Source of the DNA: Xanthobacter autotrophicus Py2
Lineage (GTDB): Bacteria > Pseudomonadota > Alphaproteobacteria > Rhizobiales > Xanthobacteraceae
Length of the DNA: 64,000 bases
Reading direction: 5' to 3'
NCBI GenBank assembly: GCA_000017645.1
Contig: CP000781.1
Location: 2,467,501-2,531,500, forward strand
The notes under the pieces are model-generated. The model searched no databases and had not been told where the DNA came from. It saw only the letters and a list, made by a program, of their open reading frames with translations. How positions within the stretch are numbered: the first letter of the stretch is position 1; every line of letters starts with the position of its first letter. A program made the translations under genes and the position numbers. This document shows, one piece after another, positions 18,729 through 27,239 of this stretch.

Positions 18729-20387
18729 ATGGGGCGGCAGGATTCGGGGCAGAATTCCGCGCAGGCGCCGGCGGATGTGATCGTGGTGGGCGCCGGGCCG
18801 GTGGGGCTCACGCTGGCGGCGGAGCTGGCGCGCCACAAGGTGCGCTGCCGCATCCTGGAGAAGGCCGTCGCCCCGTCCCTCTATTGCCGCGCGCTGGGCG
18901 TCACGCCCCGGACCCTGGAAGTCTATGAGGACATGGGCGTCGTCCGCGCCATGATCGACGCCGGCCTGTGGTTCGAGGGGCTGTGCCTCGCGGTGGACGG
19001 GGCGCCGGCGCGGACCATCGCCCCCGACCTGTCGGACCTGCCTTACGGCATGATCGGCATCCCTCAGCCGGTGACCGAGCGCATCCTCACCGCGCATCTC
19101 GCCGGCTTCGGCATCGATGTGGAGCGGGGCGTCGCGGTGAACGGCCTCGCGCAGGCGGGAGAGAAGGTGCGGCTCGATCTTGTCGGACCGGACGGGCGGG
19201 AGGATTTCGCCCATGCCCGCTTCGTGGTGGGATGCGACGGCGCCCACAGTTTCGTCCGCCATGCCCTCGGCATCCCGTTCGAGGGCGATGCCTTTCCCTA
19301 TCCCTTCATGCTGGGCGACGTGCATCTCGCTTTCCCCGGCGACCTGAAGCCGGCGCGCGGCATCGCTCTGCGCCTCATGCGCCTGCGTGAGGACACGGCG
19401 CCGGACATGTTCATCGCCATCCCGCTGCCGGAGCACGGGCGATACCGTGTCTCCATGCTGGCGCCGGAGTATCTGGCTGCTGCGGGATCGGGCGTGGCCC
19501 ACGGCATCCAGTCCGAGCGGCCGGGGCCGTCGCTGGGGGACATCCAGGCGGTGGCCGACCGCATCGCGCCCGGGGAGATCGTCGTCGGCGACCTGCGGTG
19601 GTCGTCCCAGTTCCGCATCTCCATGCGGCTCGCGGCCCGCTATCGCGAAGGTCAGGTGTTCCTGGCGGGGGATGCCTGCCACATCCATCCGCCCACCGGC
19701 GGGCAGGGGATGAACACCGGCATCCAGGATGCCTACAACCTCGCCTGGAAGCTGGCTCTGGTGATGCGGGGCAAGGCACCCGCATCGCTCCTCGACAGCT
19801 ACGAGGCCGAGCGCCGGCCGGTGGCGGAAGACGTGATCGCCCGCACCGTCGCCGAAAGCGTGAACATCGGCGGCTCCGGTGGCGCCCGCGACCGGCTGGC
19901 CGACACTCAGATCCGGGTGTCCTATGCGGGCCTTGCCGGTGCCGCTCTGGTGGGCGGCGCGGCGGCGCCCGAAGGACTGCCGGGCGATAGGCTGCCGGTG
20001 GCTGGCGATCGGGCTCCGGATGCCTTGGGCCTGAGGCGGAGGGGTGTCGGGGCGCCGTTGAGGATGTTCCAGCTGCTGCGGGGCACGGATTTCGTGGTTG
20101 TCGTCGCGGTGGAGACGCCCGGCGCCCTTGTGGCGGCGGAGGCCCTCGGTGCGAGGTTGGCCGAAAGCGGCCTGCCGGTCCGGGTCGTGGCGGTCGCGCC
20201 GGCTGGGGCGAGCCTTGCCGATCCCTACAAGGTGAGCCTTGTGGCGGACGAGGCGGGGGCCTTTGCCGCCACCTATGGGCTTGGCGCGGGTGAGGCCGTG
20301 CTGGTGCGTCCCGATGGATATCTCGCCTGGCGAGGCCATGCAGAGCAGGTCGTCGCTGCGCTGCGGCAGGTGGCGGGAGCGGGGTAG
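18729..20387 (+). CDS. FAD-dependent aromatic monooxygenase (PheA/TfdB/MhpA class)
   Basis: 552-aa class A flavin monooxygenase. Motifs: FAD Rossmann VIVVGAGPVGLTLAAELA at about residues 18-35, the DG motif VVGCDGAHSFVRHALG, and the GD motif FLAGDACHIHPPTGGQGMNT. The last 150 residues form the thioredoxin-like C-terminal domain found in phenol hydroxylase and related enzymes. The aromatic substrate cannot be told from sequence. A GGGGAGA ribosome-binding site precedes the ATG. It follows thiE by 64 bp on the same strand, so cotranscription is possible but functionally unexplained. Confidence 0.88.
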   Translation: MGRQDSGQNSAQAPADVIVVGAGPVGLTLAAELARHKVRCRILEKAVAPSLYCRALGVTPRTLEVYEDMGVVRAMIDAGLWFEGLCLAVDGAPARTIAPDLSDLPYGMIGIPQPVTERILTAHLAGFGIDVERGVAVNGLAQAGEKVRLDLVGPDGREDFAHARFVVGCDGAHSFVRHALGIPFEGDAFPYPFMLGDVHLAFPGDLKPARGIALRLMRLREDTAPDMFIAIPLPEHGRYRVSMLAPEYLAAAGSGVAHGIQSERPGPSLGDIQAVADRIAPGEIVVGDLRWSSQFRISMRLAARYREGQVFLAGDACHIHPPTGGQGMNTGIQDAYNLAWKLALVMRGKAPASLLDSYEAERRPVAEDVIARTVAESVNIGGSGGARDRLADTQIRVSYAGLAGAALVGGAAAPEGLPGDRLPVAGDRAPDALGLRRRGVGAPLRMFQLLRGTDFVVVVAVETPGALVAAEALGARLAESGLPVRVVAVAPAGASLADPYKVSLVADEAGAFAATYGLGAGEAVLVRPDGYLAWRGHAEQVVAALRQVAGAG

Positions 20388-20563
20388 GTTGTCGCAGGTG
20401 CTTCTGGCGCCATTTCAGGCTGCAACGAAACGTATCCGGCTTCAGGCCAAGATTTCGAGTGTGATATGCCGTCGAAATGGCACCAATACCATTTCATCCC
20501 TCCTTCTCGTGCTCTAGCTTTCGCACACCGATGGAATTCGGATGTCATAAAAGGGGAAACGCC

Positions 20564-21313
20564 ATGGCCGTTACACGTCGTACTTTGCTTGCGGGCCTCA
20601 TCGCGTGCCCGGTCTGTGCCAGCGCCGCGCACGCAGCCGGTGTGCACTGGACGTATGAGGGCCACGGCGGCCCGCAGGAATGGGGGTCGCTGGAAAGCGG
20701 CTTCCAGGCCTGCGCAGTTGGCAGCCAGCAGTCGCCCATCAACCTGGAAGGGGCCGTGCAGGCCGCTGGAGACGGGCCGACGTTGGCCTGGAAGCCCGAC
20801 GCCTTCAAGATCGTCAACAACGGCCACACCATCCAGGCCGACGTGGTGGGGGATGCGGGAACGGCCACCATGGGCGGCAAGACCTACACCCTGCGCCAGT
20901 TCCACTTCCATGCACCGAGCGAACACGCCCTGAACGGCGAGCGGACCGCCATGGAGGCTCATTTCGTCCATGACGCGCCCGGAGGCGGCCTGCTGGTGGT
21001 GGGGGTGTTCATAAAGCCCGGCGCCACCAACGCCGCCTTCTCCGAGGTGATGGCGAGCGCCCCCCGCGCGGAAGGCTCGACCGCGCTCAAGGCTCCGCTC
21101 GATGCCACCGGGTTGCTGCCGGCGCAGCGGGCCACCTATCGCTACGAGGGCTCGCTGACCACGCCGCCCTGCTCGGAGGTGGTGGACTGGAACGTGTACG
21201 CCACGCCCATTTCGGTGGCTGAGGCCGACATCGCCGCCTTCCGCGCCATCTTCCCCATGAATGCGCGGCCGCTGCAGGCGGTGAACCGGCGCTTCCTGTT
21301 GCGGCTCAATTGA
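20564..21313 (+). CDS. Alpha-type carbonic anhydrase, exported
   Basis: Zinc enzyme that interconverts CO2 and bicarbonate in the periplasm. It is 249 aa. The N-terminus MAVTRRTLLAGLIACPVCAS has a twin-arginine-like start and a hydrophobic core ending AHAAG. Zinc ligands are the two His of QFHFHAPSEH and the His of MEAHFVH. The substrate-pocket signature is GSLTTPPCSEVVDWNV, preceded by AVGSQQSPINL. The start at 20564 is chosen because the signal peptide begins there and GGGG lies 9 nt upstream; upstream in-frame ATGs at 20477 and 20531 add non-signal residues. It is monocistronic, with a terminator shared with the convergent rpsA. Confidence 0.93.
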   Translation: MAVTRRTLLAGLIACPVCASAAHAAGVHWTYEGHGGPQEWGSLESGFQACAVGSQQSPINLEGAVQAAGDGPTLAWKPDAFKIVNNGHTIQADVVGDAGTATMGGKTYTLRQFHFHAPSEHALNGERTAMEAHFVHDAPGGGLLVVGVFIKPGATNAAFSEVMASAPRAEGSTALKAPLDATGLLPAQRATYRYEGSLTTPPCSEVVDWNVYATPISVAEADIAAFRAIFPMNARPLQAVNRRFLLRLN

Positions 21314-21448
21314 TACCTGCGGGCGGGTGATATCTGGCGGTCGAGTGACCGGTGGGCGAGCCTGGCTCTCCCGCCGGTCAGGCCCGCGCGGCGTTCGAGC
21401 GTATCCCGTTCCGGGTCGGTGGTCTGATCGCTCCAAGGCAAAAGAAAA

Positions 21449-21480
21449 GGGCCGGCGCAGCGCGCCGGCCCTCTTTGTTT
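21449..21480. terminator. Bidirectional terminator between carbonic anhydrase and rpsA
   Basis: A perfect 10-bp GC stem (arms 21449-21458 and 21462-21471, loop AGC) is followed by TCTTTGTTT on the plus strand and by TTTTCTTTT on the minus strand. It lies between the two convergent genes and can end transcription from both. Confidence 0.9.
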
Positions 21481-21502
21481 CTGCCGATCGCGAAGGATGC
21501 GA

Positions 21503-23218
21503 TCAGTCTTCCTTCTCTTCGGTCTCGCCGCCGGCGGCACGCTGCTTGAGCGCGGCACCGAGGATGTCGCCGAGCGAGGCGCCGGAGTCCTGCGAGCCGT
21601 AGGTGGCCACGGCCTCCTTCTCCTCGGCGATCTCGAGCGCCTTGACGGAGACCTGCACCTTGCGCGCCTTGCGGTCGAACAGGGTGACGCGGGCGTCCAG
21701 CTTGTCGCCGACCGAGAAGCGCTCGGGGCGCTGGTCGTTGCGCTCGCGGGCGAGCTCCGACCGCTTGATGAAGGCGGACAGGTCGGTGCCGGTGAGCTTC
21801 ACCTCGATGCCGCCGTCCTTCACGTCGGTGACTTCGCAGGTGACGATGGCACCCTTCTTCACCTCGCCAGCCTCGGCGAAGGGATCGCCGGCAAGCTGCT
21901 TGATGCCGAGGGAGATGCGCTCCTTCTCGACGTCCACGTCGAGCACCACAGCCTTGACCATGTCGCCCTTGCGGTATTCGTCGATCACCTGCTCGCCCGG
22001 ACGGTTCCAGTCGAGGTCGGAGAGGTGGACCATGCCGTCCACGTCGCCGTCGAGGCCGAGGAACAGGCCGAACTCGGTCTTGTTCTTGACCTCGCCTTCC
22101 ACCACCGCACCGGGGGCATACTTCTCGGCGAAGGCCTCCCAGGGGTTCTGGAGGGTCTGCTTGAGACCGAGCGAGATGCGGCGCTTGGCGCTGTCCACTT
22201 CCAGCACCTGGACCTCGACCTCCTGGGAGGTGGAGACGATCTTGCCGGGGTGGACGTTCTTCTTGGTCCACGACATTTCGGAGACGTGGATCAGGCCTTC
22301 GATGCCCGGCTCCAGTTCCACGAACGCGCCGTAGTCGGTGATGTTGGTGACGCGACCCTTGAAGCGGGCCTCCACCGGATACTTGGCCTCGATGCCCTCC
22401 CAGGGATCGCCCAGAAGCTGCTTCATGCCGAGCGAGATGCGGTGAGTCTCGTGGTTGATCTTGATGATCTTGACCTTGACCGTCTGGCCGATGTTGAGCA
22501 CCTCGGTCGGGTGGTTCACGCGGCGCCAGGCGATGTCGGTGACGTGCAGCAGGCCGTCGATGCCGCCGAGGTCAACGAACGCACCGTAGTCGGTGATGTT
22601 CTTCACCACGCCGTCGATGGCCTGGCCTTCCTCGAGGTTCTGGACCAGCTCGTGGCGCTGCTCGGCGCGGGTCTCTTCCAGCACGGTGCGGCGGGAGACC
22701 ACGATGTTGCCGCGGCGGCGGTCCATCTTGAGGATCTGGAACGGCTGCTGGTTGTGCATCAGCGGGCCGACGTCGCGGATCGGGCGGATGTCCACCTGGG
22801 AGCGCGGCAGGAAGGCCACGGCGCCGTCGAGATCGACGGTGAAGCCGCCCTTCACCTGGTTGAAGATCACGCCGAAGACCTTCTCGTTGGCGGTGAACGC
22901 CTTCTCGAGCTTGATCCAGCTTTCCTCACGGCGCGCCTTGTCGCGCGAGAGGACGGCTTCGCCCATGGCGTTCTCGACGCGCTCGAGATAGACCTCGACC
23001 TCGTCGCCCACCTGGATGGGGTTCTCGCGGCCGGGGCCGGCGAATTCGCGCAGCGCCACGCGGCCTTCGGTCTTCAGACCGATGTCGATGATCGCCAGAT
23101 CCTTCTCGATGGCGACCACGATGCCCTTGACGACGGCACCTTCCTGCATGTCGGCGCGACCGAAGCTCTCGTCGAGCAGGGCGGCGAAATCGTCACGGGT
23201 GGTTTCTACGGCGGACAT
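21503..23218 (-). CDS. rpsA: 30S ribosomal protein S1
   Basis: 571-aa RNA-binding protein that helps the 30S subunit bind structured or weakly initiated mRNAs. It shows the expected array of six S1 (OB-fold) domains; visible repeats include [68 protein letters not shown] and [22 protein letters not shown]. The [17 protein letters not shown] strand is the family hallmark. Length is normal for alphaproteobacteria. The upstream cmk gene found in many relatives is not here; a 488-bp gene-free stretch lies upstream instead. Confidence 0.97.
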   Translation of the reverse strand: MSAVETTRDDFAALLDESFGRADMQEGAVVKGIVVAIEKDLAIIDIGLKTEGRVALREFAGPGRENPIQVGDEVEVYLERVENAMGEAVLSRDKARREESWIKLEKAFTANEKVFGVIFNQVKGGFTVDLDGAVAFLPRSQVDIRPIRDVGPLMHNQQPFQILKMDRRRGNIVVSRRTVLEETRAEQRHELVQNLEEGQAIDGVVKNITDYGAFVDLGGIDGLLHVTDIAWRRVNHPTEVLNIGQTVKVKIIKINHETHRISLGMKQLLGDPWEGIEAKYPVEARFKGRVTNITDYGAFVELEPGIEGLIHVSEMSWTKKNVHPGKIVSTSQEVEVQVLEVDSAKRRISLGLKQTLQNPWEAFAEKYAPGAVVEGEVKNKTEFGLFLGLDGDVDGMVHLSDLDWNRPGEQVIDEYRKGDMVKAVVLDVDVEKERISLGIKQLAGDPFAEAGEVKKGAIVTCEVTDVKDGGIEVKLTGTDLSAFIKRSELARERNDQRPERFSVGDKLDARVTLFDRKARKVQVSVKALEIAEEKEAVATYGSQDSGASLGDILGAALKQRAAGGETEEKED

Positions 23219-23706
23219 TCATGCTCCAGACTTCTTGCGCCGGCATCTCGCGTTGCGAGGTCCGAACCGCTCGGGTGTCCGCCTTTCCGTGAGGAAGGAC
23301 GGACGGCCGCCGGCAAAGCGGCGGGCCGGCGCATGTGCCGGGCGGTACGGACGATGAATTGGGTGTCGCACTGTGCGCTCAGCGAAAGCCAGGGCGGGCT
23401 GCCTCCGACGATCAGGGCCGCGTATCCCGCGTACCCCTGCCCGCCCGGGCGGCTTCCTGCTTTTGAAGGAGCGCAGCTTCGGACCGGCGCTGAGATAGTC
23501 CAAAAGCCCCTTCAGCGCAAGGGCTGGTCCCGCATGCATGGGACCTGGGCGGCCCAGGCGGTAATCCCGCGCCGGATCCGGGCTTGGTCGCACCGGACTT
23601 GGTCGTAGCAGACTTGGCCACACCGGATCTGGCCGGATCCCCTTCCCCACCGGCGGGGACAGCGGGGAAGGGGAGGATCCCGATCCCCGTTCGGGATCGG
23701 GACGGC
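23219..23706. other. Gene-free stretch upstream of rpsA
   Basis: 488 bases with no convincing protein. It must hold the rpsA promoter. Near 23580-23640 are imperfect direct repeats built on CGGACTTGGTCGxA / AGACTTGGCCACA / CGGATCTGGCC. A 9-bp inverted repeat (CCCGATCCC / GGGATCGGG, 23679-23701) lies just after the usp stop, and a second (CCTTCCCC / GGGGAAGG, about 23641-23672) is next to it. They may help end usp transcription, but no U-tract follows. Confidence 0.6.
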
Positions 23707-24222
23707 TCAGTCCCGCCGTGCCGAAAGGGCGGCGCCGGGAAAGGCGTGTCCGGCAGCGGCCACATGCTCCGCCGCTGCCGCTTCGGCCCGGACCACCAGC
23801 ACCGGAATGGTCGAATGGGTGAGCACCTTGGTGGTCTGGCTGCCGAGAACCAGGGCGGAGAAGCCCCGCCGGCCGTGGGAGGCCATGACGATGAGATCGC
23901 ACTTCTCGCGCTCGGCGGTGGCGATGATGGCCTCATGGGGGTGGTCGTTCTCCACGTGCACCGTGGCGGCCTCCACCCCTTTGGCCGCAGCCTTCTCCGC
24001 CGCCGCGCCGAGGATGCGGTCGGCGCGATGCTGCATGGTGCGGCGGTAGATGTCTTCGGTATCGGCGATCTGCTCCGCCTCGGTGGTGAGCAGGTGGAAC
24101 GGCTCGCTGGCGGTGACGAGGACGAGGCGGGCGTGGAGCGCTGCGGCCAGGTCCACGGCCTGGGTGACGGCGAGATCGGAAAGGGCCGAGCCGTCGGTGG
24201 CGACGAGGATGTTCTTGTACAT
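23707..24222 (-). CDS. Universal stress protein (UspA family)
   Basis: 171-aa single-domain Usp protein. It begins MYKNILVATDGSALSDLAV, the standard N-terminal strand with the ATP-contacting Asp. The C-terminal ATP-binding loop is MASHGRRGFSALVLGSQTTKVLTHS, matching the G-2x-G-9x-G(S/T) motif of ATP-binding members. The last 25 residues are an Ala-rich extension of no known role. GGGGGA precedes the ATG. The specific stress to which it responds is unknown. Confidence 0.92.
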   Translation of the reverse strand: MYKNILVATDGSALSDLAVTQAVDLAAALHARLVLVTASEPFHLLTTEAEQIADTEDIYRRTMQHRADRILGAAAEKAAAKGVEAATVHVENDHPHEAIIATAEREKCDLIVMASHGRRGFSALVLGSQTTKVLTHSTIPVLVVRAEAAAAEHVAAAGHAFPGAALSARRD

Positions 24223-24329
24223 CGTCTTGTCCCCCTTTCGGGAGAAGCGATGATAGCAAACCTAGGATGGGCCGCGGCTTGAGGCTGATCAACTCGGCGG
24301 GAGCGGGGGCTTTGACGCGCCGCCCCGCC

Positions 24330-25805
24330 TCACTCGGAGATGATCTTCACCTTCTCGCCGTACTTGAGCTTGGCCGTCGCATCGAGCCCGTTGAGGATCA
24401 GGAAGCGTTCCATGGGCCGGTCCGGCACCTGCATGCGGGCGGCCACCTTCTCCAGATTGTCGCCCAGCCCGGCGGTGACGATGCGCACCCGCAGCGGCTT
24501 CACCGTCTCCGCCTCGCCGGAGGAGACGCGGCGGAAGGTGTCGGCGGCGGCGCGGAACTGCTTGTCCAGCTCCGGGGTCAGCTCCCGCGCCGCGAAGATG
24601 AGGCGGTACACGTCCGATCCGAAGCGGATGGCGAACATGCGGAACGACCACTGGTCGCCGCGGGCGATGGCGGTGGCGGCGGTGAAGCCGTTCACGGTGA
24701 GGCTTTCCACCGTGTTGATCTCCACCCCCTCGACCCAGCCGGAGGACAGATACTGCGCCAGCGACTGGTCCGGGGCGACCCGCACTGCGTCGAGGCGCAG
24801 CGCCTCCCGCCCGGTCTGGGTGGCGCCCAGCACCGCCTGGGAGGTGTTCTCCAGCGAGAAGCCCTCGGGCGCGGTGAAGGTGAAGCCCAGCTTGGGATGG
24901 AAGAACTTGCGCCCGCGCACGAAGCCTTCCTTGGGGTCGTCGCCATAGACCATGCCGTCGATGGCGGAGAAATAGGCGTTGCGATCGCGTTCGCCGTCGC
25001 CGGGCTTGGCGTTTTCGGCATATTGCCGGGCATTGGCGATGGCGATGGAGATGCGCTCGGGCGTCGCCGGATGGGAGGACAGGAAGTCCATGTCCGGCGT
25101 GGTGGAGGACGAGCCGGAGAAGGCCGCGCTCTTCAGGTCGCCGAAGCGGCCCATGTCGGTGAGGAAGCGCGATGCGCCGTAGGGATCAAAGCCCGCGCGC
25201 GCGGCGATGCCCACCCCGATGGCGTCGGCCTCCAGCTCCTGCCCGCGGGAGAACGAGGCGAGCGTCCTCCGGCTCTTCTGCATGGCCAGCGCCCCCAGGT
25301 CGGGATCGTTGACCACGTCGGAGATGACGCGGCTGACCAGCACCGCCTGCTTCACCTGGTCCTCGCGGATGGTGGCGTGGCGGGCGATGACATGGGCCAT
25401 CTCATGGGCCAGCACCGACGACAGCTCGGACGTGTCGTTGGCGAGCGAGAGCAGGCCGCGGGTGACGTAGAGCGAGCCGTCCGGCAGGGCAAAGGCGTTG
25501 ATGGCCGGCGAGTTGAGCACGGTGACGCGATATTTCAGGTCCGGCCGCTCGGAAGCGGCCACAAGGCGCTCCACCACCTGCTGGATCAGGGCTTTCAGCT
25601 CGGGATCGTTGTAGGCGCCGCCATAGCTCGCCACCAGGCGCTCATGCTCACGGCGCTGGTTGGGCGACATGTCGGCGTATTCGGACGCCGAGGCGGGCGA
25701 GGTCAAAGGCACGCTCGCCTGCTCGAGGTCGAGGCCGGCGCAGGCCGACAGCAACAGCGGGAACAGCAGCGGCAGCGCGCGGGCGAAGGCGCTCCAATGG
25801 CGCAT
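24330..25805 (-). CDS. M48 family metalloprotease, probable lipoprotein (BepA/YfgC-like)
   Basis: Probable periplasmic zinc protease of outer-membrane protein quality control. From the ATG at 25805 it is 491 aa and starts with a lipoprotein signal (MRHWSAFARALPLLFPLLLSACAG, lipobox LSAC). The zinc site is HEMAHVIARH with the third ligand in ELEADAIG. The C-terminus has a LysM-like segment (VTAGLGDNLEKVAARM ... FLILNGL ... YGEKVKIISE), a common combination in alphaproteobacteria. An in-frame GTG at 25916 overlaps the stop of the upstream gene by 4 bp (GTGA), so coupling is possible, but the extension would bury the lipoprotein signal. Confidence 0.88.
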   Translation of the reverse strand: MRHWSAFARALPLLFPLLLSACAGLDLEQASVPLTSPASASEYADMSPNQRREHERLVASYGGAYNDPELKALIQQVVERLVAASERPDLKYRVTVLNSPAINAFALPDGSLYVTRGLLSLANDTSELSSVLAHEMAHVIARHATIREDQVKQAVLVSRVISDVVNDPDLGALAMQKSRRTLASFSRGQELEADAIGVGIAARAGFDPYGASRFLTDMGRFGDLKSAAFSGSSSTTPDMDFLSSHPATPERISIAIANARQYAENAKPGDGERDRNAYFSAIDGMVYGDDPKEGFVRGRKFFHPKLGFTFTAPEGFSLENTSQAVLGATQTGREALRLDAVRVAPDQSLAQYLSSGWVEGVEINTVESLTVNGFTAATAIARGDQWSFRMFAIRFGSDVYRLIFAARELTPELDKQFRAAADTFRRVSSGEAETVKPLRVRIVTAGLGDNLEKVAARMQVPDRPMERFLILNGLDATAKLKYGEKVKIISE

Positions 25806-25912
25806 GCCCCAGCGGCATGTGGCGCGCCCGGCCGCCGGCTGCGTCGCCCGCTCCGTCCTGTCGCCTGGCCGTTGTTGCCTCACGTCCCGCACCGAAACCT
25901 CATGCACTTGTG

Positions 25913-26857
25913 TCACTCGCCACCGCGCCTTGCGCGCGTTACCGGCGCCTGCGCGCCGGCCAGAAGGGCGATCTCGCCCGGCCGCCGCAGCATGATGGCA
26001 GGCCCCCCTTCTGCGCGCACCACACCGCGCACCTGCAACATGGTGCCGCGCAACATGGCTGGTTCAAGGCTATCGCCCATGATTGTGGCGAAATCCTCCC
26101 TTTCCATCATCGCAGTGAAATCTTGCCGCCAGCTTGACCCGAAATTGATAAAAATCCGGTCCCGCGTCCCGCCGGCGGCGAGCACACGCCCTTCTGCTAC
26201 GGTGAACAGGCCCGAGCGGATGGCCATGGCATCCTCGTTCGCGGCGGGCGCCACGGCCGACGGCTCGGCCCAGATGCCGCGCCGGGCTGTCCGTGCTTCC
26301 GTCTCCGCAGCCAGCCGCGGGGCCAGGCAACCGTTATCCTGTGCTGTTGGCTGGGCATAGCCGGCGCCTGCGCGCAGCAGCGCCGTGGCGAGATCTTCCT
26401 CCACCGCACCGTTTCGCGCCGGACAGGCCAGCCAGCCGGCCGCCGACAAGCGGCCATGCCTGTCCATGTGCCCGGCGCCGGGCCGCACGAGACAGGTATC
26501 GAGGGTGGTGCGCGCCGCGCGTTCGGCCGCGCTGGGGAGCGCCGCATCGCTGGCGAGCCGCGAGGGCAGGGCGATGCCTTCGGGCATGAACCGCCGTCCG
26601 TCGGCCAGCAGGAGCGCGCCTGTATCGGTCCATGCGGCGCCAAGGCCGGAAGCACCTTCCTGGCTGCCCGGCTCAGCTGGCACGCAGACGGTGACCGACG
26701 CGGCCGGCTCCGCTCCGGCGGCGCCCGCGAGGGCGGCCACGGTTGCTGCGATGGCGAGAAAAGCCGTCCCTGCGCTGCGCAAACCCCATCCCCGCCATGC
26801 GTCTGGTGCCTGCGCGCGGCTGCGGGCGAGGCGGGTGTCGTTGGTGCGCAACTGCAT
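25913..26857 (-). CDS. Exported SNase-like (thermonuclease family) protein, probably inactive
   Basis: 314-aa protein with an N-terminal signal (hydrophobic core about residues 28-49, ending AGAAGAEPA). The middle has an SNase-type arrangement: ADGRRFMPEGIALPSR in place of the catalytic strand, then LATALLRAGAGYAQP and AETEARTARRGIWAEP, which match the helix and RxGxW end of thermonuclease-family domains. The DGD and DxPE catalytic residues are not evident, so nuclease activity is doubtful. A second OB-like segment with MLQVRGVVRAEGGPAIMLRR follows. It lies just upstream of the M48 lipoprotein gene and may be cotranscribed with it. Confidence 0.65.
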   Translation of the reverse strand: MQLRTNDTRLARSRAQAPDAWRGWGLRSAGTAFLAIAATVAALAGAAGAEPAASVTVCVPAEPGSQEGASGLGAAWTDTGALLLADGRRFMPEGIALPSRLASDAALPSAAERAARTTLDTCLVRPGAGHMDRHGRLSAAGWLACPARNGAVEEDLATALLRAGAGYAQPTAQDNGCLAPRLAAETEARTARRGIWAEPSAVAPAANEDAMAIRSGLFTVAEGRVLAAGGTRDRIFINFGSSWRQDFTAMMEREDFATIMGDSLEPAMLRGTMLQVRGVVRAEGGPAIMLRRPGEIALLAGAQAPVTRARRGGE

Positions 26858-26996
26858 GTCTCAACGATAGCCCATGGGGGCGAGCCCATGAAGGCACCCG
26901 CGATCAACTCTGCTTACACCCTCTTTCCACCGCCCCTTTTCCCCACCCTGCCGATGCTCTTTCCTCCCGCTGCGGCTCGTTCTAGAAGGAGGCTGT

Positions 26997-27073
26997 GTCC
27001 CGGTAGCTCAGCAGGATAGAGCAGCGGTTTCCTAAACCGCAGGTCAGGGGTTCGAATCCCTTCCGGGACACCA
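26997..27073 (+). tRNA. tRNA-Arg (anticodon CCT)
   Basis: Acceptor arms GTCCCGG and CCGGGAC pair perfectly. The anticodon stem GCGGT/ACCGC encloses the loop TTCCTAA, giving anticodon CCT. The T-loop GGTTCGAATCC and an encoded CCA end are present. Its last 16 bases are the integration site of the adjacent genomic island and recur at 54180-54195; the tRNA stays intact. Confidence 0.97.
27058..27073 (+). other. attL of the genomic island
   Basis: CCCTTCCGGGACACCA, the 3' end of the tRNA-Arg gene, is repeated exactly at 54180-54195. The integrase gene starts 167 bp downstream. This is the standard layout of tyrosine-integrase islands that target tRNA 3' ends. Confidence 0.9.
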
Positions 27074-27195
27074 GTTTGGCATCCGGAGACGTCTGGTAAC
27101 GTCTAAAAATTATTTAAAATCAAAGCATTAATGACCTCAAATGGTCCATCGGGGTCCATTGAGATCCGGTTGTATCTCGCGCGCGTGTAGGCATT

Positions 27196-27224
27196 CTTGT
27201 AGGCATCGCGGCCATGCCTACAAG
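27196..27224. promoter_or_regulatory. Inverted repeat upstream of the integrase
   Basis: CTTGTAGGCAT and its perfect inverse ATGCCTACAAG (11 bp each) are separated by 7 bp. Two further TAGGCAT/ATGCCTA copies flank them (27188 and 27230), making four in about 50 bp. They are candidate sites for the integrase arm-binding domain, an excisionase or a repressor. Confidence 0.7.
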
Positions 27225-27239
27225 GGGAGATGCCTACAG

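Noticed and set aside
18567..20339. 590-codon minus-strand frame across the FAD monooxygenase
   Set aside because: Antisense to a gene with all FAD motifs; Arg/His/Gly-rich shadow.
21497..23608. 703-codon plus-strand frame across rpsA
   Set aside because: Antisense to ribosomal protein S1; long only because of the GC-rich codon pattern.
24267..26360. 697-codon plus-strand frame across the M48 protease
   Set aside because: Shadow of the protease, which carries HEMAH and a lipoprotein signal on the opposite strand.
25913..26857. Active secreted nuclease
   Set aside because: The fold hints at SNase, but the DGD, Arg and DxPE catalytic residues are not visible, unlike the domain at 38121-38519.
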